Both the position numbers and the translations under genes were made by a program. From positions 81,790,019 through 81,854,018 of the forward strand of contig OY829327.1 in NCBI GenBank assembly GCA_963691655.1: a DNA stretch of 64,000 nucleotides, written 5' to 3'. The notes under the pieces are model-generated. The model made no database searches. It was not told the origin of the DNA and saw only the letters and a program-made list of their open reading frames with translations. Positions 23,301 to 34,149 of this stretch are shown piece after piece. Source of the DNA: Toxonevra muliebris. Its lineage: Eukaryota; Arthropoda; Insecta; Diptera; Pallopteridae. The stretch's first letter is position 1, and every line of letters starts with the position of its first letter.

Positions 23301-24319
23301 TTCAACGATGCTTTTTTTAGTACTAAATTTTGCATTGGAAATTTTGAAAAGTACCGAATTTCGATACTCAATGAGTACGAGTACTCATAATAAAAGTGTT
23401 GAGTACTCAAAGTATCAAGTACCGATATCATTTCCCTATATGTACTTATGTCTTTTTTTAGTGTCCTGTGATTTAGTGGCTGAGCTTAAGCATTTTAAAG
23501 AAATTACTTGAAAGTGCCTATTAGAAGGCGTGACACATATGAGGCGTCGCACAGTGGTTGGAAATTTTAAACAGCTGACCATAACATGAAGATGATATTG
23601 TTTAGTAAAATTTTGTAGTCGTGGGTTTTTGAAGCCGCTGATTACAAATTTAACCCTCTATCTTCAAAATTTTTGGCTGACAAAAAAAAAAAAAAAGGGA
23701 TTGATAAATATTAGTGTAAAAATCATAAATTCGATCTCAAAACCACCCAAAAAAAATTAATGGGAATGATTTCATGAAGTAGGAAATGTTGAATGACTAA
23801 AATTATTTGTTATCGAAAAAGCTTTTTAGCAATTTGTTTTAAGTAATTAAATATTTTATATAAAAATTCAAATTCCCAGCTCATAGCTAGTTTTTTTCTA
23901 ATTAAGAAGTATTTCATTTTTTTTTTTTTATTCTTAACTCAAATTCTCAAATTCAATCAAAATAATTAATTTTCCTGTTTTTCACAATTTTTTTACTTTG
24001 ACCGCTTTTGCCACTAACGTCTGCGATACGCCTCACAATTCATAAGCGATGCATTTTTTTGAAAGCCTGAAAATTCCCTGAGCGATATGATAAAATGTAG
24101 GAACAAAAAACTGCTATGGTGTCAATTTCATCTCTTTTGATGAAACCCATCTAGAGGCAGGCTTAGGAACTGGAAGGTTAAACTGAATTTTGGAAAAACA
24201 AAATGGCGGATCCAATAGGGGAGCTATTTCCGCAAAAAGTTACTCGACTCTCATGTTAATTGATAGTTAAAGGTTTGGGATGTTGTTGATTATAAATTTA
24301 TGGCGCTGCTATGGTACAT
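20301..24319. other. Gene-free stretch with palindrome and microsatellites
   Basis: No coding region supported. It holds a perfect 20-bp palindrome (21798-21817), a (GT)10 run (22393-22412), a poly(T) run (about 22680-22698), TTG/ATG-rich triplets near 22780-22850 and 23060-23110, and a G-run near 23176-23190. The longer open frames are low-complexity. Confidence 0.5.
22393..22412. repeat. (GT)10 microsatellite
   Basis: Ten uninterrupted GT units, followed by shorter GT/AT-rich sequence. Confidence 0.95.
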
Positions 24320-24334
24320 ATTAGGGCTGTGCGC

Positions 24335-24935
24335 TTAATTGTTTAATCAAGACTTCTGAATAATCAAAATGATTGATTATTCAATTATTCGATTAATTAA
24401 GATTTTGGTTAAGCCAAATTGAAATTAATCGTTTAATCAGGCTTTTGATTAAATAGAATAAAATTATTCGAACAAAATATTCTAACAATTTTTTTTTTTA
24501 TTTCCAATTCGTTGGATTATTTTCAATACTTCACTTTGCGCTTTATACGCAACCATTTTCTGCAACGGTGGCACTTTGCCCAACCACGCTCAGCGGTAAC
24601 ATCAAATGACTGGAGACCTAGTTTCGATTCCCAAACAGTGAATAATTGCTATAATACAGTATGTTGTGGATCGTAAGCAAAAAACTTTCCGGCGTGGCAC
24701 CGTGGTTCAGAAATCAAAAAAGCTGGGCAAAATATGGCGCAAAGACAAAAAGGATTGAAAAAAATCCAACAAATTGAAAATATAAAGAAATTGTTTGAAT
24801 ATTTTGTTCAAATAATTATATTTCAATTAATCAAAATCTTTGAATTATTAATCGAGTAATTTCAATTTGAATTAAACAAAAATTCTGATTAATCCAATAG
24901 TTTACAATTTTGATTAATCAAAATCTTGATTTGAA
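24335..24935. repeat. Large imperfect palindrome rich in GATTAATC words
   Basis: The left arm (best near 24424-24545) and right arm (about 24735-24890) are inverted copies. AACAAAATATTCTAACAATT pairs with its near complement around 24790-24815, TTGGATTATTTTCAATA with AGGATTGAAAAAAATCC, and ACTTTGCGC with GCGCAAAG. The outer parts consist of TTGATTAATC/GATTAATCAAAATC words. The centre holds ACCACGCTCAGCGG and GTTTCGATTCC, faintly tRNA-like. It reads as a foldback element or a decayed inverted-repeat transposon. No coding. Confidence 0.6.
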
Positions 24936-26060
24936 GTCAACTGACTTCTAAAAAAAATGATTGCAATAATCCAGTCTTTTTGTGAATGCGGAATTAAGAC
25001 TTTGAAATCACAAGTCATATTGAAGTCAATGACTTATCCTTCATTTTTGAAGTCATTTTTTTGAAGTCATGAATGATCAGTCTCTTATTTACAGTCAATG
25101 ACTTATCCTTCATTTTTGAAGTCATTTTTATGAAGTCATGAATGATCAGTCTCTTATTTGCAGTCCTAATCTCAACAAAATATTAATTGATTTGAAGTCA
25201 TTCATTTTGAAGTCATTTAAAGTGAATTTAAGTCATTTGAAGTCAATTGAAGTCATTTGAAGTTAATTGACTACATTGAAATAAATTGAAGTCAATTGAC
25301 TTCACCGAAATAAATTGAATTTGTGGAAATAACTTGGAAGTTATTTAAGTTATTTTTTCAGAATTTTACACATTTTCATGTTCACACTTGTTACGAATTA
25401 TTTTTCTTGTTGCAAATATAAAAAATCATTGAAATCAAAGCTGTGCCTCAAACAACTTTTTTCGAAATTTACTAGAAATACCAGTATAAATTATAATAAT
25501 TTAATTTTTTTTATTTATTTAAAAAAATTTGTAATTAAATTTGTATCTAATTTAAAAACTTGGTTATTCGATGTTCTATTTGTGTATGTAGTTACTTATA
25601 TGTATGTATGTCTAAGATGATATGTATTATATGTTTTTTCACAACTGTCTTATTGTCGTTAAAATCATGCAGAGCTTTTTTGTTTAATTAAATAATTATA
25701 CTACTTATAAATACTGTATATTTTTTATCATTCAATAACAGACTTCAATCAGTGAAGGTTAAGTCTCAAATGATTGCAATTTGAAGTCATGACTGTGACT
25801 TCAAACCAATTTGAAGTCATGACTGTGACTTCAAACCAATTTGAAGTCATGACTGCGACTTCAAGTATAATGTGAAGTCATGTGAGTGATTGTGACTTAT
25901 TTGCATTGATCAATGAGCAGTCATCGACTTCAAAAAGACTGGTTCCTTAATTTTTTAAAGTCATAAGTCTCAAATGAAATCAAAGACTGTAATCAGAAAA
26001 CGTAATTCATTTCCAGTGACTTCAATGAATGCAGTTCGAAATGACTGCAATCTTTTATAG
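24936..26060. repeat. GAAGTCA/TGACTTC-rich array
   Basis: About twenty GAAGTCA or TGACTTC words occur in both orientations. They include a 69-bp direct duplication (units starting at 25024 and 25093) and a 30-bp unit three times in tandem (25777-25865), whose core is GAAGTCATGACTGTGACTTC, itself nearly palindromic. A non-repetitive AT-rich segment (about 25320-25740) interrupts it. No coding potential. Confidence 0.75.
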
Positions 26061-29000
26061 CTCTGGTACATATATAGTACATAGGTCGCGATTTGTATTT
26101 TTGAGCGAACTTTTGATATCACATTCGTAATCATTACATGGCGTCTCGACTAGCTATAATTCATAGCTATGTTCATGTTCGTGTCAGAGCAGCTAGAGGG
26201 TTTCCTTCTATCACTAAAATAATCGAGTTAAAAAATGTATTTAAAAGCAATTGCGATGGCAAAAGTAAATGCAAGAATCTAGTCCAGCCTTCAACCCTGG
26301 TCAAATGGAATAATTGTCGGGAAAAGATGGTTTCCTTCTCTCTAGCGTCCTTGAAGCCCCTCATACTTTTATGTTTATTATACAATACTATTTTCAAATT
26401 ATAGAATTTATTTTATTTGTCATTTTGTAGGAATTTTTTTTAATATTTCTCTTTCGAATTTTGTTTGTATCTTTAGTTTGGCGACAGCTCAAAAAACTCT
26501 TTAGCATTAATATTTTTTTCTATATATGCAAACAAATAAAAAAGAAATAATGTTTTAGTAACTTTTGTTACCAAAACGATGATATAAAAATATTTTACCA
26601 TCTCACTCGAGTTCTCAGCTGACTCGTTACCTAACACCTTGCCCTTCACCTTACCCTTTTCTTTAGCCTCTTCTATAGTATTCTTCCTATCACTGCTTTT
26701 CAGCACACAAATATTGCAAATTCATTCAAGTCAAGTCGTTTTTGGTGCAGCTTCTTTCAGTTACTGTTTTCCACTTTTGGCCACTGAAATTCTACTTGCT
26801 ATTTTCTATTTTTTTTTTCTATATTTTTGTGGCTAACACAATGGCAGAAATGTTTGAAGATACTTATTGGTACTTGTTCTTGTTCTGCTACTTCGTCTTT
26901 TTCATCTGCTTACAAACAGGAAATCGCATTTGATATTTTTCATGAATTGATTTATAACCATTTTTTGTTCATTCTACATACATACATTCATACATACAAC
27001 AATATTACCAGCGTAAGTTGCCATTGCCATTGCTATATGAGTATATCTGGCCATATCTGACTTGGCTTTTGTGTAAAAACACTTACAATCGCAATAGCTT
27101 TGAAATGTGTGTGTGTAGAAGGAGATGGAAAAGGGTGGGGAGCAGTATGTACTAAGTCGAGTCGACGAGGGCAATGTTGAAGATGAAGAAAAATCGCACA
27201 GGATATAAGAAAATGGCATGCAATCTATCTATTTCTTCTCCTTCTTCTATTTCTGCTTCTACTACTTTATTTTCTTTTTTTTTCCTGCTTTTTTTTCTCT
27301 GACTTGTGGTGTTTTAGAAAAACTTTTTTCATACGCAAAAACAAAATTGTTAGTACCTATGTTAATAATCTTTTTTTTAATATTCTTTGTAGTATGTTTT
27401 CGAATGTTTTTCTTTGGATGTTTACACATCTAGTGATCTTCCTGATAAACGAGTGAAGTTTTATGGGCAAGAGAGCGTTAAACTGTAAGAAAAACTTTGC
27501 GTTTTGTTCATTTGGTTTTTTGTTTGTTATGGTTTCCTTTTCAACTTTTCTAGGTGACTATGTGTGCGTGTGTGTGTTTGTGTATTTATTTATGTATGCT
27601 CTAAGTTGACAATCGAAGTGTTACAAAAGGTGAGGTAAATACACTGCAAGATATTTTATTGGTGTTACTGTTCGGCTGTTGTACTTGAAAGATAACTCAA
27701 GCAATAATCAGGCAGCTAATGGTTTTTGTGGAGCGCTGTCTAGAATTGTACTAAGTATGGGTTTGCTACGAAAATAAATATGTAGCCTGTAGATATTCGG
27801 ATCAGAGATAAAAATAAAAGATTGGGATCTACTCTCCTATTTACGAAAGAGGAATTTACCTACGGAGCAAGTTGGTACATTTCAGACCCAAAACGTCAAC
27901 TAAAATATTCCGAATAGATTCGAGAGACATGTTCCGTAGAGTGGATCGATTTTGTAACTCTCATCATGACAGGGTTTTTTTTGAAGTGAAACTTCTTTTC
28001 TCTTGTCATAGAGTAAAACCAACCGGATATGACGTCGCGCGTAAGTTTGCAGTGCGACATAATTTTGTCGAGCAATGTGCATGAGGTAGCCCCTATCAAT
28101 ATTCCGTAACTGAATTCACGAGCAAACTATATAATAAACGATTCATAAATAGTTTTAATTCAATATAACATATTAATTACACACACACACACACACGCCT
28201 ATGGCAGAAAGAACAATGTGTAGCGTCGCCATCTTAAAGTTTATGACAGTTGTACATTTCACATACAGATGGCGCAAATGTCCAAGGAATTACATGAAGA
28301 TGTCGCACACAAAAAGAGTTCGTTACAATTGTCATCGAAGTTACCGGTACAGAGTTGCAATTTTTGTTCTAGAATTAATCAAAAAAAAAAAAAAAAAAAT
28401 TGGTTGTGTATTAACGAACACAAGGCAGAAGTGAAACTTCTTGTGAACCAAACGAAATGAAATTAAAAAACACAAGCCAATGAAGTAAAAAATTTAGCGA
28501 TTGAAAAATTTAATTTGCTTGTTATTTGCTTGTGTTTCGTTTAGTTCACAAGAAGTTTCACTTCTGCCTTGTGTTCGTTAATACACAATTTTTGAGAAGA
28601 ACGAAATCATTTATGCCACTGTTGTAGAACTTTTCTTTAAATGTATTTAAAAGTTGCTCACATACAATATGTAAAATCAGGGGGAAGTTGATTGATTGAT
28701 TCCTATATTGGAGCGCCATCTATATACCGGCCGATTTTATTGAAATTTTGTAGAGTTTTCTGCGCAATTTCGGCGCCTAATTTTACTTAAAAATATTTCA
28801 ATGGGTACCCCAAAGCAAAAAACAAAAAAAAAATTATCTCACACTTCCTCTTCTCAAAAAGTGTACTCATGATGGGGCTTACAAAAAATCCCTATATTTC
28901 GATCCAGTCTAATGCCCAAATCTCGAACTATCTCTCCTAAGTTTAAATGGCGATTCTCCATTACCATTACAATTTTTTCGTCATTATGACGATTTTTTCG

Positions 29001-29527
29001 TTAGTCGAATATGTTCAAGGTCAACCCAGCGAGACAAGTCTTCAACCAGTGCCTATCTTTCTTTGAGTGCTTTGTATGACTGATAAGATCGTGTTTTCGA
29101 TAAAAAATGGTTAGGTATGTCTTCTTCATCATGTTCAAGAAATTTTATTGGCAACGCAAAATCTGAGGCAGACTAATTTGTTCCATAAATTGATAAATTT
29201 TAAAAGTCGGAAAGCATATTTGAGGTCGAATAACCTAATCAAGAGCTGTATACAAACTAGTCGACAGATCACGCCAAAACTTTATGTGACAATTATATAT
29301 ATTATGCCTACTTACAACAACAACATTTTTCCCATATGTTTTAGCAGGATTTTTAAATGAACAATTCCCGGTATTTATTTGTAAGAATGTAAGTATTTCT
29401 GGGGTTCAACACATTCATTATTCTGAAACTGAGATTCCGGGGTCGGAGATTAGAAAATACTACTTAATTAAGTAATAATCATTAAAAAAAAACAATGTAT
29501 TTTAACATTTGATGATCTGACACGCAC
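26061..29527. other. Gene-free stretch with simple repeats
   Basis: No coding region supported. A (CA)9 run lies at 28179-28196, C/T-rich tracts near 26640-26700 and 27230-27300, and a GAAGTGAAACTTC hairpin word near 27983 is repeated in the inverted repeat at 28404-28588. The open frames overlapping these are low-complexity. Confidence 0.5.
28404..28588. repeat. 54-bp near-perfect inverted repeat with 77-bp spacer
   Basis: Arm 28404-28457 (TTGTGTATTAACGAACACAA ... AACGAAA) and arm 28535-28588 are inverted copies; by eye they differ at a single base. The arms contain GAAGTGAAACTTC, itself a hairpin. Such a structure could be the two termini of a very small element or could be transcribed into a hairpin RNA. 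No target duplication was recognised. Confidence 0.85.
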
Positions 29528-29531
29528 TTAA

Positions 29532-31282
29532 CCCTCCACCGTCCAAGACCGCCTACAGACGGGCAATAGCACAACTGCAATAAATTGCTGGTTAAACACC
29601 ATTATGTATCAACCGCTATACAAAATTTTTAACAGATATTGCACTTATTCATTGCTTTTTATTTGGAATTGTTATCTTCTTTCATTTTGAAGTTATTATC
29701 AGTTGAATTCTAGATTTCGTGTGAAGTGAACAAAATAAAGAAAAAGTAAAATTGGTGAAATTCAATATTAAAAAAAAAATTTAAATTCGTTGTAAAATCG
29801 AATAAAAAAATTATTAGTAAGTGAAATGCAGTGTATATTTTATTATTATTGTATTAGTTTTGAAATATAAAAGAAACTTGTGATAATAGAAGCCTCCAAG
29901 TGCACACCGTCCGCCTATGGCACTATCGTTGCAAAATATTGTGTATGTTAAAAAAATTAATTTTTACTCTTTTGACTTATTTTTGTTCAAGCAATGGAAA
30001 ATGGGAATTGCAAAATGTCTTCATTAAACAATGAAGAAATCCGAAATTCATTAAATGATAGGGAGCTTAGCATTGATGAAGGCGAAATAAGTAATGATTT
30101 TGATGATGATGACAGTGTGTGCGATCCCAATTTCGTGCTCCCTTCGAAAGATGAAGCACAGCTCGAAACAGTTATGAAATCATCACCACCACGCCAAGCG
30201 CTGCCAGGAATTCGAGGGATTCCTAATTCTTCAGCTGTCGCGATTTCTAATAGATCAGTTGAACATTAGGCGCCAGAAGTGGTTGATACACAAATATCAC
30301 GACCTGAACCTGAAGTGTTTAAAGAATTGTGAAAGACACGACCACCAAAACGCCCACGGTCACCATTACATGAATACGATGATACCTGACCGGAATCAGT
30401 ACCAGACAATGTCGGTTTCACTGGTTCAGGTAAATTTTATATAATTTCAAAACTAAAGAAATCTATGAATTATGAAGCACCGAGAAATTGAGTGTCCTCA
30501 AGTCATAAGCGAATACAACTGTCATATGGGCGGAATAGACTTAATGGATGGGTTTCTCTGCAAATACCACATCCGCCCCAAAACTAACAGTCCAAATATT
30601 CGCTTATTTTATCATTTTATTGATAATGCTTATTTATTGTATTGAAATATACATGCTAATCCAAATATTTAGAGATTGCTGTGTTTCGTGCAGAAATGGC
30701 TAATGTTTTCTGCAAGTATGAATGTAAAATAAAACGCTCCCTTGGTAGACCACCTTTAGCCTTACAAAATAAGAATTTGGAAAGCTCGGTTGGTGAGAAA
30801 TTATATCGTCTGGCTGTGGACGTTCAATATGATGGCTATGATCACTTTTCTATAATCCTTGGTCGGTCAAAGAAAAAAACTTACAAAAAACCTGGCTGCA
30901 AATTAGAAACACAAACAATGTACACCAAATGCAACATTCATTTACAGCCAAAAGGAAATTGTTTTATGGAGTTCTACGTCAAATAATATTTTTCAATAAA
31001 ATAAATAAAGAACATTACCAAAACAAATTTTACGCTCAATAAAAAGCAAAAAAATAAATGAATGAATTCAATAAAATATAATGAAAGTTATTTTTCCTTT
31101 CGTTTTATTTTTTATGCACTAACCGATAATGACCGCCTAGAGGCGGGCAATCTGTTTTCATACCTGGAGGGTTTGTATGACAAAAAATTGACTAATGTGT
31201 TTCGGATTCGTGTTCAGCTCCCCAAAAATACCATGTCTTGAATTTATTTTTAGAAAAAACAAACAAATTGGTCGGTAGAGGG
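29532..31282 (+). mobile_element. Deleted piggyBac-like element bounded by TTAA
   Basis: TTAA at 29528-29531 and 31283-31286 flanks ends that begin CCCTCCACCGTCCA (left) and, read inward from the right, CCCTCTACCGACCA. Subterminal GACCGCCTACAGACGGGC (left) and GACCGCCTAGAGGCGGGC (right) form short hairpins. Length 1751 bp. TTAA target sites and CCC ends are diagnostic of the piggyBac superfamily. The interior keeps only the N-terminus and C-terminal parts of a transposase. Confidence 0.85.
29994..30985 (+). pseudogene. piggyBac-like transposase, internally deleted
   Basis: The frame from 29994 encodes an acidic N-terminus (ELSIDEGEISNDFDDDDSVC), as is common in piggyBac transposases. Frames then change near 30265 and the whole catalytic core is missing. 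Past 30480 the sequence reads YNCHMGGIDLMD, the conserved block that holds the last catalytic Asp in piggyBac proteins, then RLFYHFIDNAYLLY. After further breaks the C-terminus from about 30681 includes RPPLALQNK and the Cys-rich ending CKLETQTMYTKCNIHLQPKG, NCF..F, resembling the family's C-terminal zinc-binding domain. About 990 bp remain against roughly 1.7-2 kb for a full gene. Cannot be active; termini could still be mobilised in trans. Confidence 0.8.
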
Positions 31283-31289
31283 TTAATTT

Positions 31290-32849
31290 AGCTTCCGAAA
31301 CTTTCAAGTGTCCAAAGCCAAGCGCCCATAATTTTTGAGGAACTCAGTATCTTTCTTAGACAGATACATATAAGTAACAGCAAGAGAGCTAAGCGCTGGT
31401 TAGTTTTGAAGAAAGAATATAGATGTTTTTTCGTAGAGTTTCTGGAAGCTTCCGCCGAGGAAACATAAGTATTCAAGATTTTCCAATTATTTCATCGGTA
31501 TGAACATTCCCATAATTGAGATTCAGAGACTGCCGATTGTCGAAAGCTAATTGGTAATAATTTTTGAGGAAAGAATTCTGTCTCACTTCTGGAGTTCAGT
31601 ATCTGCTCAGATTCCGAAGGTCAAACTCTGCCGCATCTGGGATTCTAAAGTGGGCGAATATCGAGAGTTAAGCGCAAGTCTTCTTCGATAAAATTATGTA
31701 ACTTTTTTGAAAAATTTTAGAAAGCTATTCCAAAGTCTAGCGAAAGTAAGAAAAACCCTCGGTGTGTTCAAAAAATTTCAAGCACAGCCTTAATCAAGAT
31801 TCAAAGACCGACTACTGTCGAACGCTAAGCGCTAATAATTTTTGAGGAAAGAATTCAGAAATTTGATGGGAGCTTGGCATCTTTGGCAGGCAGCTGTAGC
31901 GCTAACTAAACTATAGTCAAACAAATAATTTGGAAGGTCAGGGCATTCACACTGAGGTTCAAAGGCAGACTATGCTCGAAGGCTAAGAACCTTTATTAAT
32001 TTTACGCAGTATATGTGATGCTCGAACTCAATATCGCCGGCCTTATGCCAGAACTCACTAAGCCCATTTTTTTTAATTTCTGAGATTAAGTTAGTTTATG
32101 CAGTGCATCGTGCGCTACGAACACTGGCAAAACTTTGAAAGTAAACAGATTGATATATGTACACATTAGTATACCTTTCAAATGGATCATCAAAAATCTT
32201 ATTTATTTTGCCATACGAATTATAGTAGCTAATTAATACGGACCGAATTAATAAAATTAACTTGGACTCACTAATTTCTGCTTGAATGACGACGATATGT
32301 TACAATATTTTCTACTGTCTGGAGATGTCTGAGCGATATAAGTTCTAAAACCGAAGATACGCGCCTATCATGCTCGAAGACGCACAAAAATTCAGTGGAA
32401 CTTAATAATTTTAACCATCAGAAAACCCCAAAATTGAATTTTAGAGATTGATGACAATTAAAAGCTGAGCGCGAATCTTTTTCCAAGAAAGGATGTAGTA
32501 ATTTTCGGAAACCGTTTTAAAACCAACGAGAGGACTCAAAAATTCACCACATTCTAATGATTTAAACGGTCAAACATATCCAAAACAAAAATGTCTAATG
32601 TTAAACGCACAATTATACAAACGACAAACCGGGAAGAGCACAGTAAACTTTAATACCTGTACCCAAAATATTTTGACGGTCAGAAACCCACAACTACGAG
32701 ATAAAGGCTTACAATTGTTAAAAGCTCAGCGGTAATTATCTTCAGGGGCAGCAACTACAATGTATTTGTTTCGTAAAGTTCCCGAAAGTACGTCGCACGA
32801 AGGTGCGATAGTTTTTATGTGACTAACATCGAGGGTAACTGAAGAGTAG
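31290..32849. repeat. Degenerate tandem array, long period
   Basis: Variants of a unit containing GATTCAGAGACTG, then TTGTCGAAAGCTAAGCGC and TAATAATTTTTGAGGAAAGAA, recur near 31340, 31520, 31660, 31800, 31960, 32445 and 32700. Spacing is irregular, from about 130 to 480 bases. The units are heavily diverged. The array resumes after the hAT-like insertion (GATAGCTAAGTATTAATCAT near 34230). No coding potential and no family recognised; it may be an old satellite or minisatellite. Confidence 0.6.
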
Positions 32850-32857
32850 GTTCGTAT

Positions 32858-34141
32858 CAAAGCCGTATTCAGGGGGGGTTTTGGGGGTTCTGAGCCCACC
32901 CCCCCCCCAAAATGTGGAAACTTTATTCTAATTTTTTAGATTGATTGCCAATGGATGGAAAAAATTCCAAATAAAATCTATTTAACGATATTTTTTATTT
33001 CCATCGGTTTTTTATCTAAAAAGTCAAATATAGAAAATAAGTTTGAAATTTTAGTTACACTATGCGATCGAATCCGATTTGTTTTCTTCGACATGAGGTT
33101 TGACTACGGATTCAAAAACAAAAGGTGATACTGAGCAAGGCCGTATTTAGGGGGAGGTTTTGGGGATTCTGCCCCCCCCCCCCCCCCCCCCGAAATGTAG
33201 AAACTTTATTCTAATTTTTGAGATTAATTGCCAATGAATGGGAAAAAAGTCAAAATAAAATCAATTTAACGATATTTTTTACTTCCATCGGTTTTTTATC
33301 TAAAAAGTCAAATATAAAAAATAAATTTGATTTGTTTTCTTCGACATGAGGTTTGACTACGGATTCCAAAAGAGAAGGTGATGCTAAGCTATCCTGCATT
33401 CATAGTTTTTCTGGGTCAGTAACTGTTTTTGATTTAAGGTTTCGTCCTGAATCAGTTTAAAAAGTTTAAAAATTAATAAAAATAGAAAAAATTATCGGAT
33501 CCTTGTAAAATAAGACTTGCTTGAACCCCATTTTTTTCCTAAAACGTTACGTGATGGGAAGTTTTTGACCTCAGATTCGTGTTCAACGTGAAAAATTCTT
33601 TCGCAAAAACTCCATCTTATTAGCAAAACCCATCTTAAAATTAATTTATAATGCATTATTGCTCAGAGCACCACGACTAGAAAGATCTCTTTCAATGCTG
33701 TGTCTTCACTCATCCGGGTTCCTTATCATTGATAATGGCTCAAATTCCCAATGATGATCATTTTAAAAAAATGAGCCTCTACCATTTTTGGTAATTTTTT
33801 GGAGGTTGGGTACATCATCAGAAGTGCGAAGTCAATGAGTTAATGAAATTATGTCCCTTACTATAAAAAAATGCACTAGAATGCACATTGAAAAATATTT
33901 ATTTGAAAAAATTTAATTTGATTATTCTGGGAATTTTTTGTCACTTTTGGCCATTTTTTTGAAGTTAAGATTAAAATAAATCGGAAAATTTTTCCTAAAA
34001 TTTTAATTTTATAGGGTCCATCAAATGTATCATTGATTTAATTTATTGCATTTAAAAATCAGTTTGATAAAAATTATTTATGAATATTTTCTTCGCATGA
34101 AACCCCCGCCCCCCCGAAAAAAATTTCTGGCTACGTCCCTG
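32858..34141. mobile_element. hAT-like noncoding repeat with 8-bp target duplication and partial tandem copy
   Basis: GTTCGTAT occurs at 32850-32857 and at 34142-34149, exactly flanking the element: an 8-bp target duplication. Ends begin CAAAGCCGTA (left) and, inward from the right, CAGGGACGTAGCCAG. A first partial copy (32858-33135) is followed head-to-tail by a full copy (33136-34141, about 1.0 kb). Near each left end lies a G-run then a C-run, including 20 consecutive C at 33172-33191. The CA..TG ends and 8-bp duplication fit hAT (or P) elements. No conserved reading frame, so it is nonautonomous. Other copies: 17343-18222 and 63455-64000. Confidence 0.8.
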
Positions 34142-34149
34142 GTTCGTAT

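Noticed and set aside
24320..26060. CRISPR-like array
   Set aside because: The repeats are palindromic, of variable spacing, without unique spacers of constant length, and in eukaryotic repeat-rich DNA.
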